From NCBI GenBank assembly GCA_052389915.1, contig JBQTHL010000006.1, positions 62,001-126,000 on the forward strand: a stretch of 64,000 bases of DNA. The letters run 5' to 3'. The DNA comes from Panacagrimonas sp052389915 (GTDB taxonomy: Bacteria; Pseudomonadota; Gammaproteobacteria; Nevskiales; Nevskiaceae). The notes below the pieces were generated by a model. It saw only the letters and a program-made list of their open reading frames with translations, searched no databases and was not told the DNA's origin. Made by a program: the position numbers and the translations under genes. This document shows positions 15,152 through 24,215 of this stretch, piece by piece. Numbering within the stretch: the stretch's first letter is position 1; each line of letters opens with the position of its first letter.

Positions 15152-16072
15152 ATGAACCCATCCGCCTTCCAACAACTCCTCGACTCCACCCTCGATCAGA
15201 TTCGTGCCGGTGCGTTTCGACCGGCCTTCGATCGGCTATCTGCGACGCTCACGCAGCTTCGCCTGAGCCAGAGCAACGACTGGTGGAACCAGGTCGTGCG
15301 CCCGCTTTGCAACGCGCACCCGCTGTCGGACATTTTCGTGCAGGACCCGTACACGCGGCGCGCTCGCGAGAAGCCGCGCGGATATGCGGGCGATGCCGTA
15401 ATGCTGGACTTCGTCTACTCCCGCACGCCGCCTGAGGGCACTTCGTCCGTTGGCGTACAAACGTTTGAGAGGACCACGGGTTCGCTCGCCGCCGAGGGCG
15501 TGCGCTGGCGGGCCGGATTTCTGGCCAGGGAGATGGACGAAGCCGCAGACCGCTTCGGCAGCATCCGAATGTTTGCTCTCGCTGCGGGCCACCTGCGCGA
15601 GTTGCGTCACAGCAGGGCGTTTGCCGAAGGCCGCATCGGACAAATCGTGGCGATGGATCAGGACGCGGAGAGTCTGGCAGTCGTGGCCAGCGAATACGAA
15701 GACTCGTCGGTGATCACGCAACTCGGGTCCGTACGCGGAATCCTGAAAGGCGAGGTCAACCTGCACGGATTCCACCTCGCCTATGCCGCAGGCCTCTACG
15801 ACTACCTGCCGGAAGCTCAGGCGCAAGCGCTGACCGCGCGCCTGTTCGACACGCTGGCGCCGGGCGGAAAGCTGATCGTGCCCAACTTCCTGGCCTCGAA
15901 TCACGGCCGCGGGTACATGGAGAGTTTCATGGACTGGCACTTGATCGTCCGCGACCGCGAGCAGATCGAGCGGCTGGGGGATGGCGTGCAGCGGGATGGC
16001 GTTGCATCGAGCCGTTACTTCGAAGGTCCGTTCGGGGTCGTCGGGTATCTCGAACTCACTAAGCCCGGATAG
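15152..16072 (+). CDS. Class I SAM methyltransferase-like protein 1 (hydroxy-fatty-acid methyl ester factor type)
   Basis: Codes for 306 aa from ATG 15152. The block REKPRGYAGDAVMLDFVYSR and the later LAYAAGLYDYLPE, PGGKLIVPNF and ESFMDWHLIVRDREQIERL segments match proteins commonly annotated as extracellular-factor 3-hydroxypalmitate methyl ester biosynthesis proteins, the group related to Ralstonia PhcB. The SAM-binding glycine loop is atypical (ALAAGHLRELRHS). A paralogue of identical length is at 19958. In context it may methylate the carboxyl of an acyl product, but the family assignment rests on pattern memory and the reaction is inferred. Confidence 0.68.
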   Translation: MNPSAFQQLLDSTLDQIRAGAFRPAFDRLSATLTQLRLSQSNDWWNQVVRPLCNAHPLSDIFVQDPYTRRAREKPRGYAGDAVMLDFVYSRTPPEGTSSVGVQTFERTTGSLAAEGVRWRAGFLAREMDEAADRFGSIRMFALAAGHLRELRHSRAFAEGRIGQIVAMDQDAESLAVVASEYEDSSVITQLGSVRGILKGEVNLHGFHLAYAAGLYDYLPEAQAQALTARLFDTLAPGGKLIVPNFLASNHGRGYMESFMDWHLIVRDREQIERLGDGVQRDGVASSRYFEGPFGVVGYLELTKPG

Positions 16073-16078
16073 CACGCC

Positions 16079-17101
16079 ATGGATCACATCATGGATGCGG
16101 AACTGCTGGGTCTTGCGACCGCGCGTTTTCTGGCGATCGCTCAGAACGTGGAGCGCGAATATCGGCGCGCGTCCTCGACACGACCGGAAAGCGCCCTCGC
16201 CAACAAGCTCATCGACGCGTTCTGGACCTTGATGAAGAGCGCGGACGAGCACTCGCGAACGCTGACAGACCTCGAGTTGGCGCGCGAGAAATCGAGGCTT
16301 CGCGCGGCCTTGTTCCCCGTGGTCGGAAAGTCGCGATTCTTCTCGCGTTCGTTCCTGAAACCGCAGGGCTATGCCGGCGACTTTCTCATCGTCGAATGGA
16401 TGTACGACCTGGAAGGCAGCGATTGCCACGACCCGTATCAGTCGGCGTTCGTCAATTCGCTCGACGGCGTTTTCCAGACGATTCACTCGGTGGTTTCGAT
16501 CTGGGAACGGCGTCACTGGCTTGCGCGGCTCATCGCCACCGAATGCGAGGAGCGCCTGAGCCGCCAAGCGCGGATTCGCGTCCTCGACATCGCCTGCGGC
16601 GGCGGCCGCTACCTTGCCGACGCGCTGCATCGCGTAGCGCCCGGGCTACGCGAGCGCATCGACTTCGTTCTCTGCGACCAGGACCCCGCGGCACTCAGCT
16701 ACGCACGCTCGGCCACCTTCGCCGACTCCTGCGTCAATCTCACCACGCACTGCACTCCGATCAAGCACCTTCCTAGGTTGATCCAAGGCCTGCAGTTCGA
16801 CGTGATCGTGGCGTCCGGGCTGTTCGATTACTTCGACCGCGACTACAGCGTCCAGATGCTCACCCACCTGCACCAGAACCTGTCGCCCGGTGGCGTCCTG
16901 GCCTTCACCAATTACACGCCGGAAGACGCGTCAAAGGTGGCGAAGGAATGGGTAGCCGACTGGTCCTTGATCCTGAAGGACGAGGAGGTCGTTGCGGAAA
17001 TTATCCGGGCCTCTGGACTGACACCGCATGTCACGCACTCGGAGAACCGCTCATTGGTGATGGCCACGGGTCGGGCCACAAGGCTTACCTGTAACCCTTG
17101 A
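16079..17101 (+). CDS. Class I SAM-dependent methyltransferase 2
   Basis: Codes for 340 aa, starting 6 bases after the previous stop; a second in-frame ATG is at 16091. It has an orthodox SAM motif I, RVLDIACGGGRYLADAL, followed by FVLCDQDPAALSYARS and IVASGLFDYFDRDY. The upstream part keeps LKPQGYAGDFLIVEWMYD, the counterpart of KPRGYAGDAVML in the two 306-aa relatives, so it is a more distant member of the same family with an added N-terminal helical region. It should act with the neighbour as a pair; the substrate is unknown. Confidence 0.78.
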   Translation: MDHIMDAELLGLATARFLAIAQNVEREYRRASSTRPESALANKLIDAFWTLMKSADEHSRTLTDLELAREKSRLRAALFPVVGKSRFFSRSFLKPQGYAGDFLIVEWMYDLEGSDCHDPYQSAFVNSLDGVFQTIHSVVSIWERRHWLARLIATECEERLSRQARIRVLDIACGGGRYLADALHRVAPGLRERIDFVLCDQDPAALSYARSATFADSCVNLTTHCTPIKHLPRLIQGLQFDVIVASGLFDYFDRDYSVQMLTHLHQNLSPGGVLAFTNYTPEDASKVAKEWVADWSLILKDEEVVAEIIRASGLTPHVTHSENRSLVMATGRATRLTCNP

Positions 17102-17134
17102 GGCACAAAACCCATGCTGCCCCTCTCCCCGACT

Positions 17135-17455
17135 TCAACTCGCTGCCTTGCCTCCGCCCTCGCTTGCGAGCGCCCAGGGTTTGATCTTGGCCAGTGTCTT
17201 GGCCAGGGCATCCTTGGCAACGGCGGCGTCGTAATCCATCTGCAGGCCGAGCCAGAAACCATCGGACATCCCGAAGAATCGCGACAGCCTCAGCGCGGTG
17301 TCGGCGCTCACGCCGCGCGCGCCTGCCACGATCTCGCCGATGCGCCGCTGCGGCACGCCAATCTCCTTGGCCAGGCGGTACTGCGTGACGCCCATGGGCG
17401 CAAGGAACTCCTCCATGAGGATCTCGCCGGGGTGAGGATAGGGAATCTTGCGCAT
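17135..17455 (-). CDS. higA: HigA family antitoxin, copy 2
   Basis: Codes for 106 aa. It is nearly identical to copy 1 at 14031 up to the C-terminal end, with the same MRKIPYPHPGEILMEEF start and XRE helix-turn-helix. It converges on the methyltransferase gene, leaving only 33 bases between the two stops. Confidence 0.88.
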   Translation of the reverse strand: MRKIPYPHPGEILMEEFLAPMGVTQYRLAKEIGVPQRRIGEIVAGARGVSADTALRLSRFFGMSDGFWLGLQMDYDAAVAKDALAKTLAKIKPWALASEGGGKAAS

Positions 17456-17467
17456 GGTCTTTCTCAG

Positions 17468-17749
17468 TCAGTGGTAGTCCACGATCTCAACGTCCTTCGG
17501 ACCCTGTTCGGTCCAGACGAAGCACACGCGGAATTGATCGTTGATCCGAATGCTGCAACGGCCAGCCCGATCGCCCTTCAGACCTTCCAGGCGATTGCCG
17601 GGCGGTACCCGCAGGTCATCGATCCGACCGGCCCGATTCAACATGGCCAGCTTGCGCATGGCGACCGTCTCGATGTTGACGAAGCGTTTCACCCGGACGC
17701 CGGCAAACAGACTTTGCGTGTCTGTGCACTTGAAGGACTGGATAGGCAC
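17468..17749 (-). CDS. higB: HigB family toxin, copy 2
   Basis: Codes for 93 aa from a GTG start. It differs from copy 1 by a handful of substitutions (for example MPIQSFK for MSIQSFK, and IDDLRV for LDDLRV). It has no frameshift and should be active. The two copies flank the methyltransferase pair. Confidence 0.88.
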   Translation of the reverse strand: MPIQSFKCTDTQSLFAGVRVKRFVNIETVAMRKLAMLNRAGRIDDLRVPPGNRLEGLKGDRAGRCSIRINDQFRVCFVWTEQGPKDVEIVDYH

Positions 17750-17758
17750 GACCCAATG

Positions 17759-17775
17759 CTAACGACATCCGTTAG
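17759..17775. promoter_or_regulatory. Operator palindrome of higBA copy 2
   Basis: CTAACGACATCCGTTAG lies 9 bases upstream of the higB start, at the same distance as in copy 1. The outer arms CTAACG/CGTTAG are conserved and the centre differs, which marks the arms as the recognised half-sites. Confidence 0.7.
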
Positions 17776-17894
17776 TACCGTAAAGCGCCAGGCGTCCCGC
17801 CAGAACTCTTCATCCGCATCTGGGACACGCCTCCGTCAAAGAGCCGCTTCACATAGCCCCATTCACAACACCGCCTTTTCAAGGGCTTGCGCGA

Positions 17895-17938
17895 TTTCAG
17901 AAATTCTTCAGGAAAATTTCAGGATTTCTTCAGGACTC
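17895..17938 (+). promoter_or_regulatory. Four tandem 11-bp repeats (TTCAG-N6), second site
   Basis: TTTCAG or CTTCAG begins at 17895, 17906, 17917 and 17928, again exactly 11 bp apart. The array is almost the same as at 6649 (shared GATTTCAGAAATTCTTCAGG), while the sequences on either side differ. It lies about 95 bases before the start of the gene at 18031 and probably controls the second operon of the locus. Confidence 0.65.
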
Positions 17939-18030
17939 CAAGCTACGCGTTCGGGAAGATTTGGGGCGTGGCAAGCAACAGCGCGCCTACTCGACAACCG
18001 TTACCAATCCCTTTGCTTCCGGAGCCTCCC

Positions 18031-18384
18031 ATGCCTATGCCACTTCTGATTCCAGGTGCCACCTCGTTGGACATCAATATCGACGTCCACCCGCAAAGTG
18101 CCACTTGTGCAATCGATGTCCGAGCCGCCGATAAGGCTGCTCCCCTAACAACGTTGCCCGGGAGCATTCACCCGCCCCAGACAGTAGTACCCGGCGGCAC
18201 GATCACGACCACCATCCCGCTCGCCGCGGGTCGGGAATACGACATCGATTTCGCCGTAGCCGCAGCCGGGGCTTTCGCATACGTGGTCACCCTGGCTTCG
18301 GACACTGGGGTCGTTCGCACGGAGCCGCGTTTCATCCCACCCGGTAAAGGCGCCGATAGCTGGACCCTGGAAGCATTCACCTGA
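18031..18384 (+). CDS. Small beta-rich protein of unknown function
   Basis: Codes for 117 aa from ATG 18031, with GGAG eight bases upstream. There is no signal peptide. The sequence is rich in Thr, Val and Pro with alternating strands (SLDINIDVHPQSATCAIDV, then GTITTTIPLAAGREYDIDF), suggesting a small immunoglobulin-like or jelly-roll fold. I do not recognise a family. It is 13 bases upstream of the next gene and shares the promoter region with the tandem repeat array. Confidence 0.6.
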   Translation: MPMPLLIPGATSLDINIDVHPQSATCAIDVRAADKAAPLTTLPGSIHPPQTVVPGGTITTTIPLAAGREYDIDFAVAAAGAFAYVVTLASDTGVVRTEPRFIPPGKGADSWTLEAFT

Positions 18385-18397
18385 GCGGAGAAATCAA

Positions 18398-19846
18398 ATG
18401 TTTTCCACATTCAAGCAAATGTTCATCGCGGGAGCATTGATGAGCTTCGTAGCCGGTCCAGCGTTAGGAGCAGGTGAAGCCGAGCCAAATTGCGTGACCG
18501 ATGTGAAGCAGGCTGTCGAGTGGCTAGAAAAGGAACGGCTCGATACGGCCCAAACGTCAGTCCAAGAGGCTGAATGGCTTCAGCAAGTAAAAGACGATGA
18601 CATCACTGCCTCTGTGAACGGCAGGCAGAGCGAAGCGTCTGGAGAGAATGGCGGATCGCGCTTAGCAACCGCCGCCGAGTTCGCGCGGCGGCTTGCGTTC
18701 GCCGTTGACTCACAGAGTTACCAGGCTGCGTCTTCGCCTCAATTGACTCTCAACCTGGGTGCACGCGGGCTCGGAGGAGTGCTTGGTGTCGATGCAACCA
18801 AAGATGACGGAGCAGCAGACCGGCGTTGGCGTCGCTTCGGCGCCTCTTTGAGCTTAGGCGGCACCGGCACGGCGCTCGACTCGGACGCCGACGGCACCTT
18901 GGAAGACGCGCAGTCTGCCGACGAGTACGGGGACATCGTCACTTGGGAGTTCAAGACACAACTCGCAGGCGTACGAGACCTGGATGACGGAAAGAATCTT
19001 CGGGAGCTGCGCGCCAGATTCAATAGCGCTTGGGCACCCCGAGAGGCACAGCTCAGCGTCACACGGACTGATGTCGCTGGTGCAATTAGCGATCTGAAGA
19101 AGCGATTTCGGCACGAGTTCGACAAAGCCGATAAAGCGGACGCCCACGACAGTATGGGGTGCATGCGCGAGTCGTATCTCGATAGGGTCGCGGAGAAAGC
19201 GCTGAGTGAGGTGGAGATCAACAATCCCAACGTGCGGAACTTGAACCAGATGATGAACAATCTCAGACATGCGCGCGACGAGGTAAAAGCGTCCGTGCTG
19301 AAGAACTTCCAGGTGGAACTCAAGCAACGCATCGCGGTAACACTCGCCGTCTCTGGCACGCAGCAGGGAGACCAGTTCGGAGCAGATCGCCACGGGGTCA
19401 GTCTGCGCGTGGATTCAGGAACCGCACCTGCGGAAGGCGAAACGGAAAGCAATGCCGGCTGGATTTTTAACCTGGACTGGAAGAGCGTCGACAAGCTCGT
19501 TGGAGATCCCCTATCCGGCGTCGAGAGTTATGCCGCGAGCAGCGGCTATTCGAGGAAAGCGCCTGAGTGGCTCTCCAAAGGACTCGGACAATTGATACAA
19601 GGGGCAGGCCAGCCCGTAGTGCGATTCGAAGCGTCGTACACCTACTTCGACAGCCTACCAGCCGCCGAAAAGTTCGACTCCCAGGCAAAGGTCGGCGCGG
19701 CGCTTGAAGTCCCAATCGGCGACAAAGTCTCGATACCGCTGGGAATCACATGGGCCAATCACCCTGAGTTGCTTGGGTCTGACGACGAGGTCTACGGACA
19801 CCTCGGCATCAAGTACGACTTTGAGTCATTCGGCCTTGGAAGCTAG
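18398..19846 (+). CDS. Exported protein with predicted outer-membrane barrel features
   Basis: Codes for 482 aa, with GGAGAAATCAA before the ATG. It has a signal peptide (MFIAGALMSFVAGPALG). Amphipathic strand-like segments with aromatic residues (LTLNLGARGLGGVLGV, FGASLSLGGTG, RFEASYTYFDSL, VGAALEVPIGD, YGHLGIKYDF) point to an outer-membrane barrel, with a charged helical insert at about 215-310 (DLKKRFRHEFDKADKADA). The family is not recognised. Its position between the repeat-array promoter and the methyltransferase/MMPL operon makes an export role plausible but unproven. Confidence 0.55.
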   Translation: MFSTFKQMFIAGALMSFVAGPALGAGEAEPNCVTDVKQAVEWLEKERLDTAQTSVQEAEWLQQVKDDDITASVNGRQSEASGENGGSRLATAAEFARRLAFAVDSQSYQAASSPQLTLNLGARGLGGVLGVDATKDDGAADRRWRRFGASLSLGGTGTALDSDADGTLEDAQSADEYGDIVTWEFKTQLAGVRDLDDGKNLRELRARFNSAWAPREAQLSVTRTDVAGAISDLKKRFRHEFDKADKADAHDSMGCMRESYLDRVAEKALSEVEINNPNVRNLNQMMNNLRHARDEVKASVLKNFQVELKQRIAVTLAVSGTQQGDQFGADRHGVSLRVDSGTAPAEGETESNAGWIFNLDWKSVDKLVGDPLSGVESYAASSGYSRKAPEWLSKGLGQLIQGAGQPVVRFEASYTYFDSLPAAEKFDSQAKVGAALEVPIGDKVSIPLGITWANHPELLGSDDEVYGHLGIKYDFESFGLGS

Positions 19847-19957
19847 CGCGCTCCGACCCTTTCGTCTGACGTGATTGGACGACGCATCGCAGTCGTAGCA
19901 CCCCATCGACTTCGCTCGGGCTCTCTCTCACGGGAAACACCGGAACCTTGTACGCCC

Positions 19958-20878
19958 ATGAACCCCACCGACTTCCAGGCAATCCTCGACACCACGCACT
20001 GCCGTATCCACGCGGGCGAGGTGACGGACGCCACGATTGATCTCGTTGGCACGCTACGCCATCTGCGCCTCACCAACGATGAGGACTATTGGCAGCAAGT
20101 GGTTCGGCCTGCATGCGAACAGCACCCGCTGCGCGACGTGTTCCTGCAAGACCCGCTCACCCGCCGCACACGCGAGAAACCGCGCGGTTACGCCGGCGAC
20201 GCGGTGATGCTGGACCAGCTTTATTTCCGAGTTCCGCCGTCTCCGCTTACCCCGATCGGCGCGCAGGTGTTTGCGTATACCAGCGGATCTCCAGCCGGTG
20301 ATGGCGTGCTGTGGCGCATGAAAATGCTGGCGCGCGAAATCGACCACGCCGCCGCCCGTTTCGGGTCTGCGCGCGTGCTGTCGCCGGCCTGCGGACATCT
20401 GCGCGAAGCCGCAGAGAGCAAGGCGCTGGCGGAGGGCATGGTCGAAAAGCTCTTCGCCGTCGATCAGGACGTCGAGAGCCTGGACGTTGCTTCCCGCGAC
20501 TACGGCCAGTTGCCCATCGACGTGCAGGCCGGCTCGGTTCGCGGCGTGCTCAACGGAGACGTCCGCTTCGACGCGCTACACCTCGCGTACGCCGCCGGCC
20601 TGTACGACTACCTCGCCGAGCCCATCGCACAGGCACTGACGGCCCGCCTGTTCGGGATGCTGGCGCCGGGCGGCAAGCTCATCGTCCCCAACTTCCTCAC
20701 CACCAACCATGCGCGCGGGTATATGGAAACGTTCATGGACTGGCACCTCATCGTCCGCGACCGCGTGCAGATCGAACGGCTGGGGCACGGTGTTCCGCGG
20801 GATGAAATTGCATCGAGCCGTTACTTCGAGGATCCGTTCGGAGTCGTCGGGTACCTTGAACTCGTAAGGTCTGGGTAG
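19958..20878 (+). CDS. Class I SAM methyltransferase-like protein 3, paralogue of the protein at 15152
   Basis: Codes for 306 aa from ATG 19958, the same length as the protein at 15152 and aligned with it end to end without obvious gaps. Shared blocks include REKPRGYAGDAVMLD, LAYAAGLYDYL, PGGKLIVPNF and FMDWHLIVRDR. The glycine loop reads VLSPACGHLREA, closer to a normal SAM motif than in copy 1. It is followed after 6 bases by the second MMPL gene, so this methyltransferase is tied directly to an exporter. The reaction (possibly carboxyl methylation of a hydroxy or N-acyl lipid) is inferred. Confidence 0.7.
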   Translation: MNPTDFQAILDTTHCRIHAGEVTDATIDLVGTLRHLRLTNDEDYWQQVVRPACEQHPLRDVFLQDPLTRRTREKPRGYAGDAVMLDQLYFRVPPSPLTPIGAQVFAYTSGSPAGDGVLWRMKMLAREIDHAAARFGSARVLSPACGHLREAAESKALAEGMVEKLFAVDQDVESLDVASRDYGQLPIDVQAGSVRGVLNGDVRFDALHLAYAAGLYDYLAEPIAQALTARLFGMLAPGGKLIVPNFLTTNHARGYMETFMDWHLIVRDRVQIERLGHGVPRDEIASSRYFEDPFGVVGYLELVRSG

Positions 20879-20884
20879 CGCGAT

Positions 20885-23257
20885 ATGAACCGCTACGCCG
20901 CACTACTGCGCCTGGTCCTCGACAACAGTTCGCGAACGCTCTGGTTGGGCGCGGTGCTGATGCTCGCCGCCTGCGCCTGCCTACCGTTTCCGCGCATCTA
21001 CATCGAGCTGGATACGATGCTGCCCGAGGGCAGCGAAATTACCCAGACGATCCGGCTGTCGCAGAAGTTGTTCGGGCCTAGCGATTACGTGGTGCTCGGG
21101 TTGACCCACGAGAACGGGCAGGCGCTGGATGCCAAGGGCGCACAGCAACTGGCGCGTGTTCAGTCGGCCTTGCTCGCGCTGCCGGGGGTGCGTCCCGCGG
21201 ACTTGATCTCGATGCTGTCGGATCGCGCCAAAGTAGTCGAAGGCAGCGGTGGCGACGTCCGGATCGTTCCCATTCTTCGCGATGCCAAGGATTGGAAAGG
21301 CGCGACGGAGCGGGCGCGAAAAAGCAGCGTGTATCGCAGCCTGTTGTCCGAGGACGGGCGAGCCTCATTGCTCTTGCTGCGCATGCAGGAACCCAGGCAA
21401 GGCAAGCTGGCTTTCTTCAAAAACCTGCGAGCGAAGCTCGACGCTATTTCCGATCCGGCGTTCACGCTGGTGGTTGGCGGGCAGCCCACGGTGTTCGCGG
21501 CGCTGGAGCGTTACACCCAGAACATTTTTCTGGTGCTGCCGTTCACCTTGCTGCTGGTGGGCCTCATCCACTTCGAGGCGTTCCGGTCCATGCAGGGTCT
21601 GGTGTTTCCGTTGCTGACGGCCATCGTGTCGGCGGCCATCGCAACAGCGTGCATGAGGCTGTGCGGGATCAGGCTGGACGGATTCAACAGTACGGCCCCG
21701 CTCGTCATCGTGGCGCTCACCGCGGGTCACGCGGTGCAGATGCTCAAGCGTTACAACGAGGAGTTCGTTGTGCTGGCGGGTTCGCTCAGCCCCGGCACGG
21801 ATGAATGGCGCGCCGCGAGCCGCAAGGCCATCGAGCAGTCTTTCCTGAGCATCGCGCCGGTCATGGTTGCCGCATCGCTGGTGGCGGCGTGCAGTTTTGC
21901 TTCGCTGGTGATTTTCGAGACGCCGGTGGTTCGCACCTTCGGCCTGTATGCGGCGGTCGGGATCATGGCGGGTCTGGTCGTCGAGCTGGTTTTCATTCCC
22001 GCCCTGCGGCTGCGGGTGATGCCCAAGTCCCTGCCGCATGTCGAGAACCGGCTGACGGTGTGGGACCGCATTGTCGATTTCTGTGCGGGGCTCTGTGTGC
22101 CAGCCCGGCGGCGACGCACGATCCTCGTGTCGCTGATGTTGCTCGCCGGCTTCGGCGCACTGGCCACGCAGGTGAAGGTGGACAACTCGGTGGAGGAATA
22201 TTTCGCGCGCTGGACGGATATCCGCAAATCGGAGAGGGTGCTGAACGAGCGGTTCGCAGGATCGAGCGTGCTGTACCTGCTGTTCAAGGGCGAAGGCGAC
22301 AACGCGATTGCGACAGCGGAGACGGCCAATCTGATGCGTCGCATCGAGGCCTGGCTGCTGGCCAAGCCGGAGATCGGGACGGCCGTGTCCTATGCCGATG
22401 CGGCAGCGGAAGTCGGTTGCGGGTTCGACACTCCGTACTGCGCAGCCGGCGCCCTGCCGTGGACGGACGAGGCGCTGCGACAGTTTCTCTTCATCTACGA
22501 GTCCGGCGCGGGCAGTGGGGTGCTGGATGAATTCGTCACTCCTGAGCGCGATGCGGCGCTGATTCGCGTGCTTTCGAAGACGGATTCCTCGCTGTTCATC
22601 GACCATTTGTTTCGCGATCTGCGCGCGGAATTCGGCACGCAGGTACCCAAGGGCGTGAGCCTGATGCTCGGCGGCACCGGCGCCACCACCCTGGCGCTCA
22701 ATCAGAAGTTCATCGAGGTGAAGCTGGCGAACATCGTGCAGATGCTGAGCATTGCGGCGCTCATCGCGGCGTTGCTGTTCCGCTCGATCCTGATGGGCCT
22801 GCTGGTCGCCGTGCCCCTGCTCGCCTCGACCCTGTTCGCGTTCGCGGCAATGACGGTGCTGAACATCACCCTGAACGTGGCCACGATCTTCATCGCCGCC
22901 GTGTCGGTGGGCATCGGCGCGGACTACGCCATCTACTTCGGCACGCGGCTGCGCGACTTTCTGCGTCTGCATCCTGACGATGAGGCGCTCGCCACTCACA
23001 TGGCCTTCCGCACGGCCGGCAAGGCGGCGCTGTTCGTGGCCTGTGCGGTGGGAGGCGGGTACTTCGGGCTGGTGGCGTCGATTGGTTACAACGTGCACCT
23101 GTGGCTGGGCCTGCTGGTGAGCGCGTCGATGCTGGCGAGCATCGCGGCTTCGCTGACGCTGTTTCCGGCTTTGCTGCTCACGCTCAGGCCGGCGGCGATT
23201 TTTGCGCGGCGTGATTCATTGGAGACGGTGCCGTGTGTCCAATCGCGCAAGGTTTAA
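20885..23257 (+). CDS. MMPL/RND family lipid transporter 2
   Basis: Codes for 790 aa, with the same two-fold layout as transporter 1: N-terminal helix, periplasmic domain with LPEGSEITQTIRLSQKLFG, a five-helix bundle, then the repeat. The proton-relay region reads GIGADYAIYFGTRLRDF. The two transporters align along their whole length but are clearly diverged. It is followed by a LolA-like protein and a barrel protein, a trio that could span inner membrane, periplasm and outer membrane. Confidence 0.88.
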   Translation: MNRYAALLRLVLDNSSRTLWLGAVLMLAACACLPFPRIYIELDTMLPEGSEITQTIRLSQKLFGPSDYVVLGLTHENGQALDAKGAQQLARVQSALLALPGVRPADLISMLSDRAKVVEGSGGDVRIVPILRDAKDWKGATERARKSSVYRSLLSEDGRASLLLLRMQEPRQGKLAFFKNLRAKLDAISDPAFTLVVGGQPTVFAALERYTQNIFLVLPFTLLLVGLIHFEAFRSMQGLVFPLLTAIVSAAIATACMRLCGIRLDGFNSTAPLVIVALTAGHAVQMLKRYNEEFVVLAGSLSPGTDEWRAASRKAIEQSFLSIAPVMVAASLVAACSFASLVIFETPVVRTFGLYAAVGIMAGLVVELVFIPALRLRVMPKSLPHVENRLTVWDRIVDFCAGLCVPARRRRTILVSLMLLAGFGALATQVKVDNSVEEYFARWTDIRKSERVLNERFAGSSVLYLLFKGEGDNAIATAETANLMRRIEAWLLAKPEIGTAVSYADAAAEVGCGFDTPYCAAGALPWTDEALRQFLFIYESGAGSGVLDEFVTPERDAALIRVLSKTDSSLFIDHLFRDLRAEFGTQVPKGVSLMLGGTGATTLALNQKFIEVKLANIVQMLSIAALIAALLFRSILMGLLVAVPLLASTLFAFAAMTVLNITLNVATIFIAAVSVGIGADYAIYFGTRLRDFLRLHPDDEALATHMAFRTAGKAALFVACAVGGGYFGLVASIGYNVHLWLGLLVSASMLASIAASLTLFPALLLTLRPAAIFARRDSLETVPCVQSRKV

Positions 23258-23266
23258 TTTCCCGAC

Positions 23267-23362
23267 CGTCATTCCCGCGGAGGCGGGAATCCAGTCTCGC
23301 CGATCCGAATACGGCTTGGTCTTCCGGGCCAAAACTGGATTCCCGCCTCCGCGGGAATGACG
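23267..23362. repeat. 96-bp inverted-repeat element, copy 1
   Basis: Perfect 29-base terminal inverted repeats (starting CGTCATTCCCGCGGAGGC at 23267 and ending at 23362) enclose a 38-base centre. It lies between the MMPL stop and the LolA-like start. Two more elements of exactly the same length are at 49313 and 54008. Confidence 0.85.
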
Positions 23363-23373
23363 ATGGTGGGGCG

Positions 23374-24189
23374 ATGTGTCGTAACTTGTGCACCGGCGTT
23401 TTCGTGATGTTTTGTGCGCTGCTGCTATCGACGCTGGCGACGGCATCGCCAGACTCCGCGCCGGACGCCACAAGCCTGATGGAGCGCAGCCATCGCACCA
23501 CATTGGTCCAGGGCTCGCGCCTGGAGTTCACCTTGGAGTTGCGATCCGGCAGCGGCACAGTGCGCACGCGCAAGGTTTCGGGCGCCACGCGTTTGCAGAC
23601 GGGCAACCTCGATAACAGCCGCATCAGCCGCTTCGAACATCCGGCCGACGCCAAGGGTCTGGCGACCCTGTTGGTGGAGCACAGCGATCGCGCGGACGAC
23701 GTATGGCTCTACGTGCCTGCGATCAAGAAAACGCGCCGCGTGATTGCCGACGGCAAGCGCGACAGCTTCATGGGCACCGTGCTGAGTTACGGTGACGTGA
23801 TTGGCCATCGGCCGTCAAAGTGGCAGCACCGGATCGTCGGCGAAGGCACCTGGGAAGGTCACGCTTGCTGGATGGTGGAATCGGTACCGGCCAACGACAT
23901 GGCCCGCGACGAATCCGGTTACTCCAAGCGCCTGAGCTGCATCGACCGCGAGACCGCGTTCAACTGGAAGATGGACACCTGGGACCTGGACGGCAAGCCG
24001 CTCAAGCTCATCCTGAATCGGCAGGTGAAGCCCGTGCCCGAGCAGCCCGGAGCCTTCGTCGCGTACGAGGTGGAGGCGTTGAATGCGCAGACCGGCGACA
24101 GCACGCGGCTGACCATCCAGAAATTTGAGTTCGCGACTGACTTACTCGAGACCGATTTCAGTGCCGATGCGTTGGAACGGGAGGAGTAG
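23374..24189 (+). CDS. LolA-like outer-membrane lipoprotein-sorting protein 2
   Basis: Codes for 271 aa from ATG 23374, just after the 96-bp element; the upstream open frame is only the element read through. It has a signal peptide (VFVMFCALLLSTLATAS). It shares with protein 1 the ATSLMERSHRT opening, VWLYVPAIKKTRR, DSFMGTVLSYGDVIGHRPS and an acidic C-terminal end. It is the presumed periplasmic partner of transporter 2. The inserted element may uncouple its expression from the transporter gene. Confidence 0.82.
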   Translation: MCRNLCTGVFVMFCALLLSTLATASPDSAPDATSLMERSHRTTLVQGSRLEFTLELRSGSGTVRTRKVSGATRLQTGNLDNSRISRFEHPADAKGLATLLVEHSDRADDVWLYVPAIKKTRRVIADGKRDSFMGTVLSYGDVIGHRPSKWQHRIVGEGTWEGHACWMVESVPANDMARDESGYSKRLSCIDRETAFNWKMDTWDLDGKPLKLILNRQVKPVPEQPGAFVAYEVEALNAQTGDSTRLTIQKFEFATDLLETDFSADALEREE

Positions 24190-24215
24190 GCGGGTGCGTG
24201 GAGCGCTCAAGAGAC

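Noticed and set aside
21365..23098. A 577-codon minus-strand frame opposite the second MMPL gene
   Set aside because: Highly His/Gln/Arg-rich with no fold, lying fully antisense to a clear transporter gene.
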